NCBI RefSeq assembly: GCF_014306135.1
Contig: NZ_JACRWD010000004.1
Location: forward strand, 62,001 to 126,000
Length of the DNA: 64,000 nucleotides
Origin: Paraclostridium hominis
GTDB taxonomy: Bacteria > Bacillota > Clostridia > Peptostreptococcales > Peptostreptococcaceae
Direction of reading: 5' to 3'
A program made the translations under genes and the position numbers. This document shows, in pieces, positions 1 through 9,388 of this stretch. A model generated the notes under the pieces. It was not told the DNA's origin. It saw only the letters and a program-made list of their open reading frames with translations, and searched no databases. Every line of letters starts with the position of its first letter. Within the stretch, counting starts at the first letter, position 1.

Positions 1-1613
1 ACTATGTTATGTTAGAATTAGGTCAACCTTTACATGCTTTTGATTTAGATGATATAAAATATAATAAAATGACAGTGAAATTAGCTCAAGAAGGTGAAAA
101 GTTTACAACTTTAGATGGTGTTGAAAGAACATTAACATCAGATATGCTTGTTATAGGAAATAAAGACAAAACTTTAGACTTAGCTGGTATAATGGGCGGA
201 GAAAACTCAGAAGTAAAAGATACAACTACATCTATATTCTTAGAAGGTGCAAGCTTTGCTAAAGAAAATATAAGAGCTACATCTAAAAAATTAAGTTTAA
301 GAACAGAAGCATCATCTAGATTTGAAAAAGGAATAGATATAAACTTAACAGAAGTTGCTGTAAATAGAGCATGCCAATTAATAGAAGAATTAGGTTGTGG
401 TAGAGTTCTTAACGGTATGTTAGATTATTATCCTAAAAAAGAAGAAATACAAAAAATAACAGTTAACCCAGAAAGAATAAACAAGTTATTAGGTGTTAAT
501 GTAGCGATGGACCAATTTTTAAACATATTAGAGAGATTAGAGTTTAAATGCAACTTAATATCTTCTGATAAGTTAGAATTAGAAGTTCCAAGCTTCAGAT
601 TAGATATAACTGAAGATGCAGATATATTAGAAGAAATAGCTAGAATATACGGATATGATAATATACCATCAGCTACATTAGAAGGAAATGCTACAGCTGG
701 TGTTAAAACAGAAAAACAAAAATTCATAGATGATATAAAATTCAACTCTATAGCTGTAGGTTTAAATGAAATATTAACATATTCATTTGTAAGCCCTAGA
801 GGAGTAGATAAAATAAACTTAGCTCAAGACGATGAAAGAAGAGATTTTGTTAAGATAATAAATCCATTAGGTGAAGAAACTTCTGTTATGAGAACTACTT
901 TAATACCTAATATGATAGATGTAATATCAACAAACTTATCTCATAAAGTTGAGGAAGCTTATGCTTTTGAGTGTGGAAACACATTTAAACCACAAGAAGG
1001 ATTACCTGTAGAAACAAAGAAAATGTCTATAGGAATGTATGGAAAAGATGTAGATTTCTTCACATTAAAAGGTGCTGTTGAAACTATATTAAACAACGTT
1101 GGATTTAAAGGTTATGAAATTGAACCTGAAACTAAAAATTTAACATTCCACCCTGGAAGATGTGCTAAATTAGTGTATAATAATATATGTATAGGTACTT
1201 TTGGAGAACTACATCCAGATGTATTAGAAAACTACGATTTAAATCAAAGAGTTTACATTGCTGAAATAAATGTAGATTTAGTATTTGAGAACTTAAACAA
1301 TGCGAAAGTTTATAATCCATTACCTAAATATCCATCAACTACTAGAGATATAGCTTTATTAGTTAAAGATGAAGTATTTGTTAAGCAAATAGAAGATATA
1401 ATAAAAGCAAATGGAGAAGATATATTAGAAAGTTATCAATTATTCGATGTTTATAAAGGTGCTCAAATAGAAGAAGGACATAAATCTATAGCATACTCAA
1501 TAACATATAGAAGTAAAGATAAAACTTTAACTGATGAAGAAGTAGCTAAAGTTCATGATAAAATAGTAAGTGAACTAAGTGAAAAATTAAATGCAAATTT
1601 AAGATCAAACTAA
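1..1613 (+). CDS. pheT: Phenylalanine--tRNA ligase beta subunit, 5'-truncated by window edge
   Basis: The frame is open from base 3 and already in coding sequence (YVMLELGQPLHAFD, a hallmark of bacterial PheT), so the true start lies upstream. About 537 C-terminal residues of a protein that is usually near 800 are present: the rest of the B3/B4 editing domain, the B5 domain, the catalytic-like core and the C-terminal FDX-ACB anticodon-binding domain (PLPKYPSTTRDIALLV onward). PheT pairs with PheS in an alpha2beta2 enzyme that charges tRNA-Phe. zapA starts 28 bases after the stop, an arrangement also seen in other Firmicutes. No oddity is seen in the part present. Confidence 0.97.
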   Translation, partial: YVMLELGQPLHAFDLDDIKYNKMTVKLAQEGEKFTTLDGVERTLTSDMLVIGNKDKTLDLAGIMGGENSEVKDTTTSIFLEGASFAKENIRATSKKLSLRTEASSRFEKGIDINLTEVAVNRACQLIEELGCGRVLNGMLDYYPKKEEIQKITVNPERINKLLGVNVAMDQFLNILERLEFKCNLISSDKLELEVPSFRLDITEDADILEEIARIYGYDNIPSATLEGNATAGVKTEKQKFIDDIKFNSIAVGLNEILTYSFVSPRGVDKINLAQDDERRDFVKIINPLGEETSVMRTTLIPNMIDVISTNLSHKVEEAYAFECGNTFKPQEGLPVETKKMSIGMYGKDVDFFTLKGAVETILNNVGFKGYEIEPETKNLTFHPGRCAKLVYNNICIGTFGELHPDVLENYDLNQRVYIAEINVDLVFENLNNAKVYNPLPKYPSTTRDIALLVKDEVFVKQIEDIIKANGEDILESYQLFDVYKGAQIEEGHKSIAYSITYRSKDKTLTDEEVAKVHDKIVSELSEKLNANLRSN

Positions 1614-1641
1614 TTACGTAACAAATGTAGGGGGGGTTAGG

Positions 1642-2220
1642 ATGAATAAAGTTACAGTAAAGATACATGGATCTGAATATCCTATGGTGTCTGAGAAATC
1701 TAAAGATTATATGATAAAAATAGCTCACTATGTAGATGAAGAAATGACTAGAATTTCAGAATCAAATTCATTACTTAGTACATCTCAAGTAGCCATATTA
1801 TCAGCTTTAACTGTTACAGACTTATTATTTGAATGCTCAGAAGAAAATGATAAGTTAACTAAAGAAAATGAAGAGTTAGTTAAAAAAGCAGAAAAGCCTA
1901 ACCAAGAAGTTCAACTAGAGATGAGAAAATTAAAGTTAGAACTTAATAAAAAGGTTGAAGAACTTGGAACAAAACAAACTGAGATAGATTCTTTAAAGTC
2001 AGAACTAGAAAATAAATCAAATGACTTAGAAGAAATGAATCCTCTGAAAAAAGAAATAGAGGAACTTAAAAATAGTTTAGCTGAAGCAAATGAAAAAACT
2101 GAAATAGCTGAAAAGCTAGCATCAGATTTTCAAAATAAATTATATGACTTACAATTAAAAAATATTGAGTTAGAACAAGAGTTAAATTATATAAAAGCTT
2201 CTGGTAAATTATTAAAATAA
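1642..2220 (+). CDS. zapA: Cell division protein ZapA with long coiled-coil extension
   Basis: ZapA binds FtsZ and promotes Z-ring bundling at midcell. Residues 1-70 match the ZapA domain (VTVKIHGSEYPM, then LSALTVTDLLFE). Residues about 75-190 are a charged, heptad-rich coiled coil (Lys/Glu/Leu), making the protein 192 residues against about 85 for Bacillus subtilis ZapA; such extensions occur in clostridial relatives. The ribosome-binding site is an unusual run of seven G (1630-1636) ten bases from the ATG. It shows 14-base complementarity to a candidate small RNA at 14149-14162. A terminator follows directly. Confidence 0.9.
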   Translation: MNKVTVKIHGSEYPMVSEKSKDYMIKIAHYVDEEMTRISESNSLLSTSQVAILSALTVTDLLFECSEENDKLTKENEELVKKAEKPNQEVQLEMRKLKLELNKKVEELGTKQTEIDSLKSELENKSNDLEEMNPLKKEIEELKNSLAEANEKTEIAEKLASDFQNKLYDLQLKNIELEQELNYIKASGKLLK

Positions 2221-2233
2221 TAGAATACTTTAA

Positions 2234-2272
2234 AAAACCTTCAGGAAAACTAACCTGAAGGTTTTAGTTTTT
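2234..2272 (+). terminator. Intrinsic terminator after zapA
   Basis: A perfect 12-bp stem (2234-2245 with 2254-2265, core CCTTCAGG/CCTGAAGG), 8-base loop, then a T-rich tail. It sits only about 20 bases before the next start codon, so the downstream gene needs read-through or regulated antitermination unless a promoter lies inside it. Confidence 0.85.
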
Positions 2273-2292
2273 AATGACTTAAGGAGGTAGTT

Positions 2293-4701
2293 ATGAATAC
2301 AGAATTACTAGCACCTGTAGGTAGTTTTGATGCATTAAAAGCTGCAGTACAAAATGGAGCAAATGCAGTTTACCTAGGTGGAAAAGAATTTAGTGCTAGA
2401 GCCTCTGCTAATAACTTTGACAGAGAAGAGTTAAAAGAAGCTGTTAGATATGCTCATATAAGAGATGTAAGAGTATTTGTAACAGCAAATACACTTATAA
2501 AACAAAATGAAATAGAAGATTTTTTAGAATATATAAAATATCTATATGATATAGATATTGATGCAGTTATACTTCAAGATATAGGAATGGCAAAGTTAAT
2601 AAAATCTATGCTTCCTGATTTTGAATTACATGCAAGTACTCAAATGGTAGCACATTCTCTTGAAGACACTTTATATCTTCAAAACCTTGGATTTGATAGA
2701 GTAGTTTTAGCAAGGGAACTTAATATTGATGAAATAGAATATATATGCAAAAACTCTGATGTTGATATTGAAATATTTGTTCATGGAGCGCTATGTGTAT
2801 GCTATTCAGGGCAATGTTTAATGAGTAGTATGATTGGAAATAGATCAGGTAATAGAGGTAGATGTGCACAGCCATGTAGACAAAAGTATGAATTAATAGA
2901 TATAAACTCAGGACAAACTATAAATACAGAAGGTGATTATTTATTAAGCCCTAGAGATTTAAATACAATAGAAGAGATAGATAGAATAATTGATGCAGGC
3001 GTACATTCTCTTAAAATTGAAGGAAGAATGAAAAGACCTGAATATGTAGCTACAGTTATAAGCAGTTATAGACAGACGATAGATGAATATATAAATAAAA
3101 ATAAAGTAAATGTATCTAATGATACAATGAATAATTTATATACTATATTTAATAGAAAGTTTACTAAAGGATATTTATTAGGTGAAGTTGGAGAAGATGT
3201 AATGAACTCAAATAGACCTAATAATGTAGGGCTTTATATTGGAAAAGTATTGGATTATAATAGAAAAGCTAAAAGACTTAAGATAATGTTAGAAAATACA
3301 CTTAAAAAAGGTGATGGAATAAACTTAGGTGGAGGTACTATAGGAAGAATTATAAAAGCTAATAACCAAATTAGCGACAGGGGAGAAAGAGGAGAACTTA
3401 TAGAATTAGATTTTATAGGTGATGCAAAAAGAGGTCAAATAGTATATAAAACATCAGATAGTGATCTTTTAAATACAGTTAAAAAGACTTTCGAAGAAGA
3501 TATTGAAAATATAAAGATACCTGTAGATGCTAAAATAGAGTTAAAACTTGGTGAAATGCCATTGTTAAGTTTAAAAGATAAAAATGGGAACATTATATCA
3601 GTTAGATCAGATAAAGTTGTAGAAAAAGCTATAAAAGTGTCTTTAGGCAAAGAAAAAGTAATATCTCAAATAAGCAAATTAGGTAATACACCATATTTTA
3701 TAAATGATATAGAAGTAGATATTGATGAAAATATAAGTTTACCTATAAGTATACTTAATCAATTAAGAAGAGATGCTATAGATAAATTGAGTAATGAAAG
3801 AATATCTATAAAGAAAAGAGTTTATAAAAATCAAACTCTAATATATACTCCTAAATCTGTAATTAGAGACAAAGATATAAAGCTTAGAGTAAAAGTTAAA
3901 AATATAGATCAATTAAAATCTGTATTAAAATATGATATAGATACAGTTTATTATGAAGATATAAATACTTTAGATGAAGCTATTGAAATTTCTAATAGTA
4001 AAGTAAAAATAATATATTCGCCACCAAGAATACTTAGAAATAAAGATTACAAAATTTTAGATAAATTAAAAAATGATAGCAAATTATCAGTACAAGCAGA
4101 AAATTTAGGTTGCGTTAGTTTATTTAAAGAAAATGAATTATATATAGATACTTATTTAAATTCATTTAATAGTGAAACAATAAATCATTATAAATCTGAA
4201 GGTGCAAAGACAGTGTGTATTTCTCAAGAGCTAAACTTAACAGAAATTAAAGATATGTTAAGATACACAGATATCGATATAGAAAGCATTGTTTATGGAT
4301 ATACTCCTCTTATGATTAGTGAATACTGTCCTATGGGAGTTTTAGTTAGAAATTGTAAAAAAGATAAAAGATGTGCTATATGTAATAAGAGTATGTATGC
4401 ATTAAAAGATTCTAAAGATGAGATATATAGATTATCACAAGATATATTCTGTAGGACAAGTATATATAATTCAAAACCTATATGTATGTTAGAAGATTTA
4501 AATGAACTAAAAAATTCATATATAAACATATTTAGATTAGATTTCACACTTGAAGATAACGATCAAATAGAAAATATAATAGAAGCATATCTAGAAACTA
4601 TAGAAAATAATTTTATTATGGGAAGTAAGTCTAGAAAGTTATTTAATAATTTAGATAAGGTAGGTACTACAACTGGGCACTACTATAAAGGTGTTGAATA
4701 A
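2293..4701 (+). CDS. U32 family protein (RlhA/TrhP-like) with DUF3656-type C-terminal region
   Basis: The N-terminal 330 residues form a U32 domain (MNTELLAPVGSFDALKAAV; LHASTQMVAHS). A Cys-rich segment near residues 163-195 (HGALCVCYSGQC, GRCAQPC) is expected to bind an Fe-S cluster. A second Cys cluster lies near residues 680-700 (CPMGVLVRNCKKDKRCAIC). Family members studied in bacteria are RNA hydroxylation factors (RlhA for 23S rRNA, TrhP for tRNA) rather than true proteases, so the old label collagenase-like peptidase is unreliable. The 802-residue length matches the long form with DUF3656. It has a strong AAGGAGG site. The exact RNA substrate cannot be told from sequence. Confidence 0.85.
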   Translation: MNTELLAPVGSFDALKAAVQNGANAVYLGGKEFSARASANNFDREELKEAVRYAHIRDVRVFVTANTLIKQNEIEDFLEYIKYLYDIDIDAVILQDIGMAKLIKSMLPDFELHASTQMVAHSLEDTLYLQNLGFDRVVLARELNIDEIEYICKNSDVDIEIFVHGALCVCYSGQCLMSSMIGNRSGNRGRCAQPCRQKYELIDINSGQTINTEGDYLLSPRDLNTIEEIDRIIDAGVHSLKIEGRMKRPEYVATVISSYRQTIDEYINKNKVNVSNDTMNNLYTIFNRKFTKGYLLGEVGEDVMNSNRPNNVGLYIGKVLDYNRKAKRLKIMLENTLKKGDGINLGGGTIGRIIKANNQISDRGERGELIELDFIGDAKRGQIVYKTSDSDLLNTVKKTFEEDIENIKIPVDAKIELKLGEMPLLSLKDKNGNIISVRSDKVVEKAIKVSLGKEKVISQISKLGNTPYFINDIEVDIDENISLPISILNQLRRDAIDKLSNERISIKKRVYKNQTLIYTPKSVIRDKDIKLRVKVKNIDQLKSVLKYDIDTVYYEDINTLDEAIEISNSKVKIIYSPPRILRNKDYKILDKLKNDSKLSVQAENLGCVSLFKENELYIDTYLNSFNSETINHYKSEGAKTVCISQELNLTEIKDMLRYTDIDIESIVYGYTPLMISEYCPMGVLVRNCKKDKRCAICNKSMYALKDSKDEIYRLSQDIFCRTSIYNSKPICMLEDLNELKNSYINIFRLDFTLEDNDQIENIIEAYLETIENNFIMGSKSRKLFNNLDKVGTTTGHYYKGVE

Positions 4702-4711
4702 ATTATAATTA

Positions 4712-4759
4712 ATATAGTATATAAGCTTAAAAAATTATGCTTATATACTATATTTTTTT
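4712..4759 (+). terminator. Intrinsic terminator after the U32 gene
   Basis: A perfect 15-bp stem (4712-4726 with 4739-4753) with a 12-base A-rich loop and a run of seven T. Confidence 0.88.
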
Positions 4760-4786
4760 GTAATTACTTTATTAAATATAGTAAAC

Positions 4787-4815
4787 TTGAAAAAATGAAA
4801 TAAATATCATATAAT
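4787..4815 (+). promoter_or_regulatory. SigA promoter TTGAAA-17-TATAAT
   Basis: TTGAAA at 4787-4792, 17-base spacer, perfect TATAAT at 4810-4815. No start codon with a ribosome-binding site follows before the hairpin at 4958-4990, so it most simply drives a short untranslated RNA. Read-through to mprF at 5224 is possible. Confidence 0.6.
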
Positions 4816-4821
4816 TTCTTT

Positions 4822-4997
4822 AGAAAAAATTTAGATTTATATATTAATTTTCTTTAGAAATTATTTTTACAATTAATGTAGATATACTAATTAGATTTTA
4901 ATATTTTACAAAAAGATAAATAATAAAATGCTTTTATACATAAAATGTAAATAAAACAAAGCATAGAGTATTAAATTTTCTCTATGCTTTATTTTAT
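4822..4997 (+). ncRNA. Candidate small RNA or attenuated mprF leader
   Basis: The predicted transcript begins about 7 bases after the TATAAT and ends at a hairpin (perfect 11-bp stem 4958-4968 with 4980-4990, core GCATAGAG) followed by a T-rich stretch. It is about 175 bases long, very AT-rich, with two related motifs (CTTTAGAAA near 4818 and 4852). No supported reading frame longer than 8 codons is present. It fills most of the 520-base gap between the U32 gene and mprF. The rest of the gap (4998-5223) holds only AT-rich DNA with weak -10-like sequences such as TATAAT at 5124. Confidence 0.45.
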
Positions 4998-5223
4998 TTA
5001 ATTAATGAATAGTTTTACGTAGAAATTTGTAAAATATAAAAAATGATGTACATATAATTTATAACTTACAATTATGTAAGTGGATTTTATAAATTAAATT
5101 TTATAGAATTATATAAAATAAGGTATAATATAAGGTATTGAGAAAGTAAAAAAATGTAAAAATATATATGAAAATGTATAAAAATAGTTTTTAGGTGAAA
5201 AATTATAAGGAGGGATTTGTTAA

Positions 5224-7758
5224 ATGAATAAGCATAAATTGCTAAAATGGATAAAAATAATTTTTGCCTTAGCAATTTTCATTATAGTAATGAAAGAATT
5301 TAAAAATATATTTACATCTTTTGATATTGAAGTATTTAAAAGATATGCAGATAAATTAACTATATGGAATATGCTAATTATAGCTATTTTAGGTATGGTT
5401 TCTTATCTACCATTAAGTTTTTATGATTTTATACTTAAAAAAAGGGTTGGAATAAAATTAAGTAATATTAAACTATATAAATACTCATGGATAGCGAGTT
5501 CTATAGCTAGTATAGCTGGATTTGGAGGTAGTACAGCTATAGCTTTAAAAACTAATTTCTATAAAGACCATGTTAAAGATACGAAGCTATTAGTAAAAGA
5601 GATATCTAAAATAGTAGCATTAAACTTAACAGGGTTTTCTATGGTTTGTTTTGTTTATGTAATAACAAATTTTAGTAGTTTAAGAATAAATGAGTTTGTA
5701 AGTATAATGACAGTCTTAATAAGTACTTATTTTCCTATTTTATCAATATATTTAGTAGTTAAATATGTTAAATCAACTCAAGAAGAAAAAGTAGATTTAA
5801 TAGATGCTGTTAAAATAATGATTATATCAGCTTTAGAGTGGGCTACTACTATATTCTTAATTTATAGTATAATGAGGATTTTAGGAGAACCAGTTCCAAT
5901 TTCTAAATTCTTGCCTATATTTGTAGTAGCGATAGTGGCAGCTATTGTAAGTATGGCACCTGGGGGAATAGGTTCATTTGATATAACTCTTTTATTAGGT
6001 TTACAAGCTTTAAATATCTCATCTGAGAAAGTATTACTAGCAATATTTTTATATCGTGTGTCTTACTATATAATACCATTGGCTATAGGGCTGATATTAT
6101 ATGGACAAGAATACTTTATAAATCTAGATGAAGATGTAAAAGATATAATAACAACAATCTTATCTAAGATTGCACATATAGGTATTATGTTACTAGTTTT
6201 AATATCAGGAGTAACTTTATTAATATCAGAAGCAACTCCAGACTTAGCTAGAAAATTTAATATTGTAAATAAATTTTCGTATTTTTCTATAGTTCATATT
6301 CCACAGAGAATATCTATAATAATAGGATTTTTATTAATAGCAATATCTAGAATAATGAGTTATAAGTCAAAAGGAATATACAAAATAACTTTAGGATTAA
6401 TAATTGGAGCTGTATTATTAACTTTAGTTATAGATCCTAATTACTATAGAAGTATATATCTAGTCATAGTTGCAATACTTATATGGGTTAGTAAAAAACA
6501 ATTCTATCGAGAAAGTTTTGTAATGAGATGGGGAGTATTTTTACAGGATATAATCTTGTTACTATCTTTCCAAATTTTATATATATACACAGTATATGCG
6601 AATTTAAGTGGTAAAATAGGAAAACTTCCTATTGCTAACTATAAAATTCAATCTATTAAACATTATGGAGCATCATTATTAGGATTTAGTATAAGTGGAT
6701 TTATAATAGCTATATTTTTAATATGGATATTATATAAAATAAATAACGATAATGATTTTCCTCGCAAGAAGTTAGAAGAATGTGAAGATCAGGTTAAAGA
6801 AATAATCGAGAAGTTTGGTGGATCACCAGTAATACATTATGTATATTTACATGATAAATATGTATATATAAATGAATCTAAAGATGTATTATTACAATAT
6901 CAAATATCGGCAGATAAAATTGTAATACTTGGAAATCCTGTAGGTAATAAAGAAAAAATATTTGAAACTATACAAGAATTTTATAATTTAGCTGATAAGT
7001 ATGGATATGTTCCAGTATTTTGTGCAATAGATAAAACTATGATGCCAAATTTACATGAAACAGGATATGAATTCTTAAAGCTAGGAGAAGATGCTTTAGT
7101 AGATTTAACGAAGTTTACTTTAGAAGGAAGAAAAATGAAAAGTGTAAGAAATGCACTATCTAGAGTAGAAAAAGAAGGTTATAGCTTTGAGATTGTAAAA
7201 CCACCTTTTACAGATGAGTTTTTAAATGAGCTAAAATCAGTTTCAGATGAATGGCTATCAGGTAGGCAAGAAAAGGGATTTTATATAGGCTTTTTTGATA
7301 AAGAATATTTAAGTAGACAGCCTATTGCTATAGTTAAGAATAAAGATAATGAAATAAAAGGTTTTAGTAACTTAATGCCTATGTACGATAATAAAAAGAC
7401 ACTATCTATAGATTTAATGAGATTCTCTCATGACACTTGTAACGGTATAATGGATTTTATATTTGTAAATCTGTTTAAATGGGGTCAAGAAGAGGGTTAT
7501 TCTAGATTTAATATGGGTATGGCACCATTATCTAATGTAGGTAGATCTAAATACTCATTCTTATCAGAAAAAGTAGCATCACAGATATATTCACATGGAC
7601 AAAACTTTTATTCTTTTAAAGGATTAAAGAGATTTAAAGAAAAATATTGTGATATATGGGAAGGTAAGTATATGGCATATAGAAAGAAAACATCTATACT
7701 TACAACAGCTTTACAAATCATAATAGTAGCTGAAAAACCAATAGATAAAATAAAGTAA
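5224..7758 (+). CDS. mprF: Bifunctional phosphatidylglycerol lysyltransferase/flippase MprF
   Basis: MprF transfers an amino acid, usually lysine, from aminoacyl-tRNA to phosphatidylglycerol and flips the product to the outer leaflet. This lowers negative surface charge and protects against cationic peptides. Residues 1-500 are a multi-pass membrane region with the flippase motifs FGGSTAIALK and APGGIGSFD. Residues about 520-840 form the cytosolic GNAT-like (DUF2156) catalytic domain, with DLMRFS and FNMGMAPLSNVG near its end. The length of 844 is normal for the family. It starts with ATG after AAGGAGG. It is monocistronic between a candidate leader RNA and a terminator. Confidence 0.93.
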   Translation: MNKHKLLKWIKIIFALAIFIIVMKEFKNIFTSFDIEVFKRYADKLTIWNMLIIAILGMVSYLPLSFYDFILKKRVGIKLSNIKLYKYSWIASSIASIAGFGGSTAIALKTNFYKDHVKDTKLLVKEISKIVALNLTGFSMVCFVYVITNFSSLRINEFVSIMTVLISTYFPILSIYLVVKYVKSTQEEKVDLIDAVKIMIISALEWATTIFLIYSIMRILGEPVPISKFLPIFVVAIVAAIVSMAPGGIGSFDITLLLGLQALNISSEKVLLAIFLYRVSYYIIPLAIGLILYGQEYFINLDEDVKDIITTILSKIAHIGIMLLVLISGVTLLISEATPDLARKFNIVNKFSYFSIVHIPQRISIIIGFLLIAISRIMSYKSKGIYKITLGLIIGAVLLTLVIDPNYYRSIYLVIVAILIWVSKKQFYRESFVMRWGVFLQDIILLLSFQILYIYTVYANLSGKIGKLPIANYKIQSIKHYGASLLGFSISGFIIAIFLIWILYKINNDNDFPRKKLEECEDQVKEIIEKFGGSPVIHYVYLHDKYVYINESKDVLLQYQISADKIVILGNPVGNKEKIFETIQEFYNLADKYGYVPVFCAIDKTMMPNLHETGYEFLKLGEDALVDLTKFTLEGRKMKSVRNALSRVEKEGYSFEIVKPPFTDEFLNELKSVSDEWLSGRQEKGFYIGFFDKEYLSRQPIAIVKNKDNEIKGFSNLMPMYDNKKTLSIDLMRFSHDTCNGIMDFIFVNLFKWGQEEGYSRFNMGMAPLSNVGRSKYSFLSEKVASQIYSHGQNFYSFKGLKRFKEKYCDIWEGKYMAYRKKTSILTTALQIIIVAEKPIDKIK

Positions 7759-7760
7759 AT

Positions 7761-7790
7761 AAAAACTCCTCTGATTAGAGGAGTTTTTTA
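7761..7790. terminator. Bidirectional terminator between mprF and pepD
   Basis: A perfect 12-bp stem (7761-7772 with 7777-7788) with a GATT loop and A/T tracts on both sides, serving two convergent genes. Confidence 0.88.
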
Positions 7791-7794
7791 TTTA

Positions 7795-9243
7795 TTATTT
7801 TATAGATTTTAATACTTCTAATAAGTATTTCCAAGTATTTTCAGTTGAAGATATACTTAAATGTTCATTTGGAGTATGCACATCATACATATTAGGTCCA
7901 AATGATATAGCTTCAGCATTAGGTATTTTGTCTAGTAATAAACCACACTCAAGACCTGCATGTAAAGCCATTATTATAGGTTCTTTTCCAGTAAGGTTTT
8001 TATAAGCTTCTATACATACTTTCTCTAAATTAGAATCTTTAGCATATTCCCAAGCTGGATAGTCACTTATTAATTCAAGGTTTCCGCCAAGTTCAGTTAC
8101 TAAAAGTTCCATTCTAGCTGTTATATCTTCTTTAAGAGATTTTACAGAACTTCTAACTGCACATTCAAAAGTAACTGTAGAATCTGTAGTTCTAAGAACC
8201 CCTAAGTTAGTTGAACTTTCAACTAAGTTTTCTATATCCATGCTCATAGTTTGTATACCATTAGGTATTAAATTAAGCATTTTTATAACCTTATCTTTAG
8301 AAGCTGAATTAAGAATTAATTCAGGAGTAGCAGTTTCAGAACATGCTATTTCAAGTCCTGGGTCAGAAGTTCTTAATTCATGTTTAAATATATTAGTTAT
8401 ATCTTTTAACTGAGTTGTAAATGCATCTATTTGATCGTTATTAACCATTATTACACAATCGGCTTCACGAGGGATAGCGTTATTTTTTGAACCGCCTTCA
8501 ACCTTAGCGATATCAAAATCAACATTTAATAAATTTAAAAGTCTTCCTAATATCTTATTAGCATTACCTCTTTGTTTTATTATATCCATACCAGAGTGTC
8601 CACCTAATAATCCTTTTATCTCTAAAAGATAAGCTTTTTTATTAGCTTCTGGTTTTACAAATTCAACAGGTAAAGTTGATAGGGCAGTTACACCACCAGC
8701 ACAACTTACTAAAAGGTAACCTTCTTCTTCAGAATCTAAGTTTAGTATATATTTACCTTTTACTAAGCTTCCATCTAATGCCATAGCACCAGTCATTCCA
8801 GCTTCTTCATCTACAGTTACAAGAAGTTCTAAAGCAGGGTGAGCTATATCATTAGAAGCAAGTATTGCAAGTCCCATAGCAACAGCTATACCATTGTCAG
8901 CACCTAAAGTTGTATCAGTTGCATATACATAATCTCCATCTATTCTTAGTTTTATTGGGTCTTTCATAAAGTCATGATTTGTACTTTTATTTTTTTCACA
9001 TACCATATCCATGTGACCTTGAAGTACTACACCAGGTGCATTTTCATATCCAGGAGTTGCTGGCTTTCTGATTATTATATTTAAACTCTCATCTTGTATA
9101 GTTTCTAAGCCTAAGCTTTCACCAAAGTTACGTAAGTAATCACTTATACCTTTTTCATTTTTTGATCCTCTTGGTATTTGAGAGATCTCTTCAAAATACT
9201 TAAAAACTAAACTAGGTTGTAAATCATTTAAAACTCTGTTCAT
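7795..9243 (-). CDS. pepD: Aminoacyl-histidine dipeptidase (M20C peptidase PepD)
   Basis: A cytosolic di-zinc metallopeptidase that cleaves dipeptides such as Xaa-His. Metal-site and catalytic motifs of the M20 family are present in order: GHMDMV, LGADNGIAV, DEEAGMTGA, GGHSGMD and ALHAGLECG. The length fits the family (about 480-490). Two ATG codons lie in frame. I choose 9243 because AAGGAG (9253-9258) is nine bases away, whereas the upstream ATG at 9252 abuts that site with no spacing; the protein is then 482 residues. It diverges from mutS2 across a 145-base AT-rich gap. Confidence 0.92.
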   Translation of the reverse strand: MNRVLNDLQPSLVFKYFEEISQIPRGSKNEKGISDYLRNFGESLGLETIQDESLNIIIRKPATPGYENAPGVVLQGHMDMVCEKNKSTNHDFMKDPIKLRIDGDYVYATDTTLGADNGIAVAMGLAILASNDIAHPALELLVTVDEEAGMTGAMALDGSLVKGKYILNLDSEEEGYLLVSCAGGVTALSTLPVEFVKPEANKKAYLLEIKGLLGGHSGMDIIKQRGNANKILGRLLNLLNVDFDIAKVEGGSKNNAIPREADCVIMVNNDQIDAFTTQLKDITNIFKHELRTSDPGLEIACSETATPELILNSASKDKVIKMLNLIPNGIQTMSMDIENLVESSTNLGVLRTTDSTVTFECAVRSSVKSLKEDITARMELLVTELGGNLELISDYPAWEYAKDSNLEKVCIEAYKNLTGKEPIIMALHAGLECGLLLDKIPNAEAISFGPNMYDVHTPNEHLSISSTENTWKYLLEVLKSIK

Positions 9244-9388
9244 AAAAAACATCTCCTTAATAAAAATTAAATTAGATTAAATTATATTACAAAATAGTAT
9301 TGATTATGTATAATATATAAATAGTATAGTACAAATTTACATAAAATACACTTAAAATTTATATAAAAAATTTACTTAAGGAGGAAGC

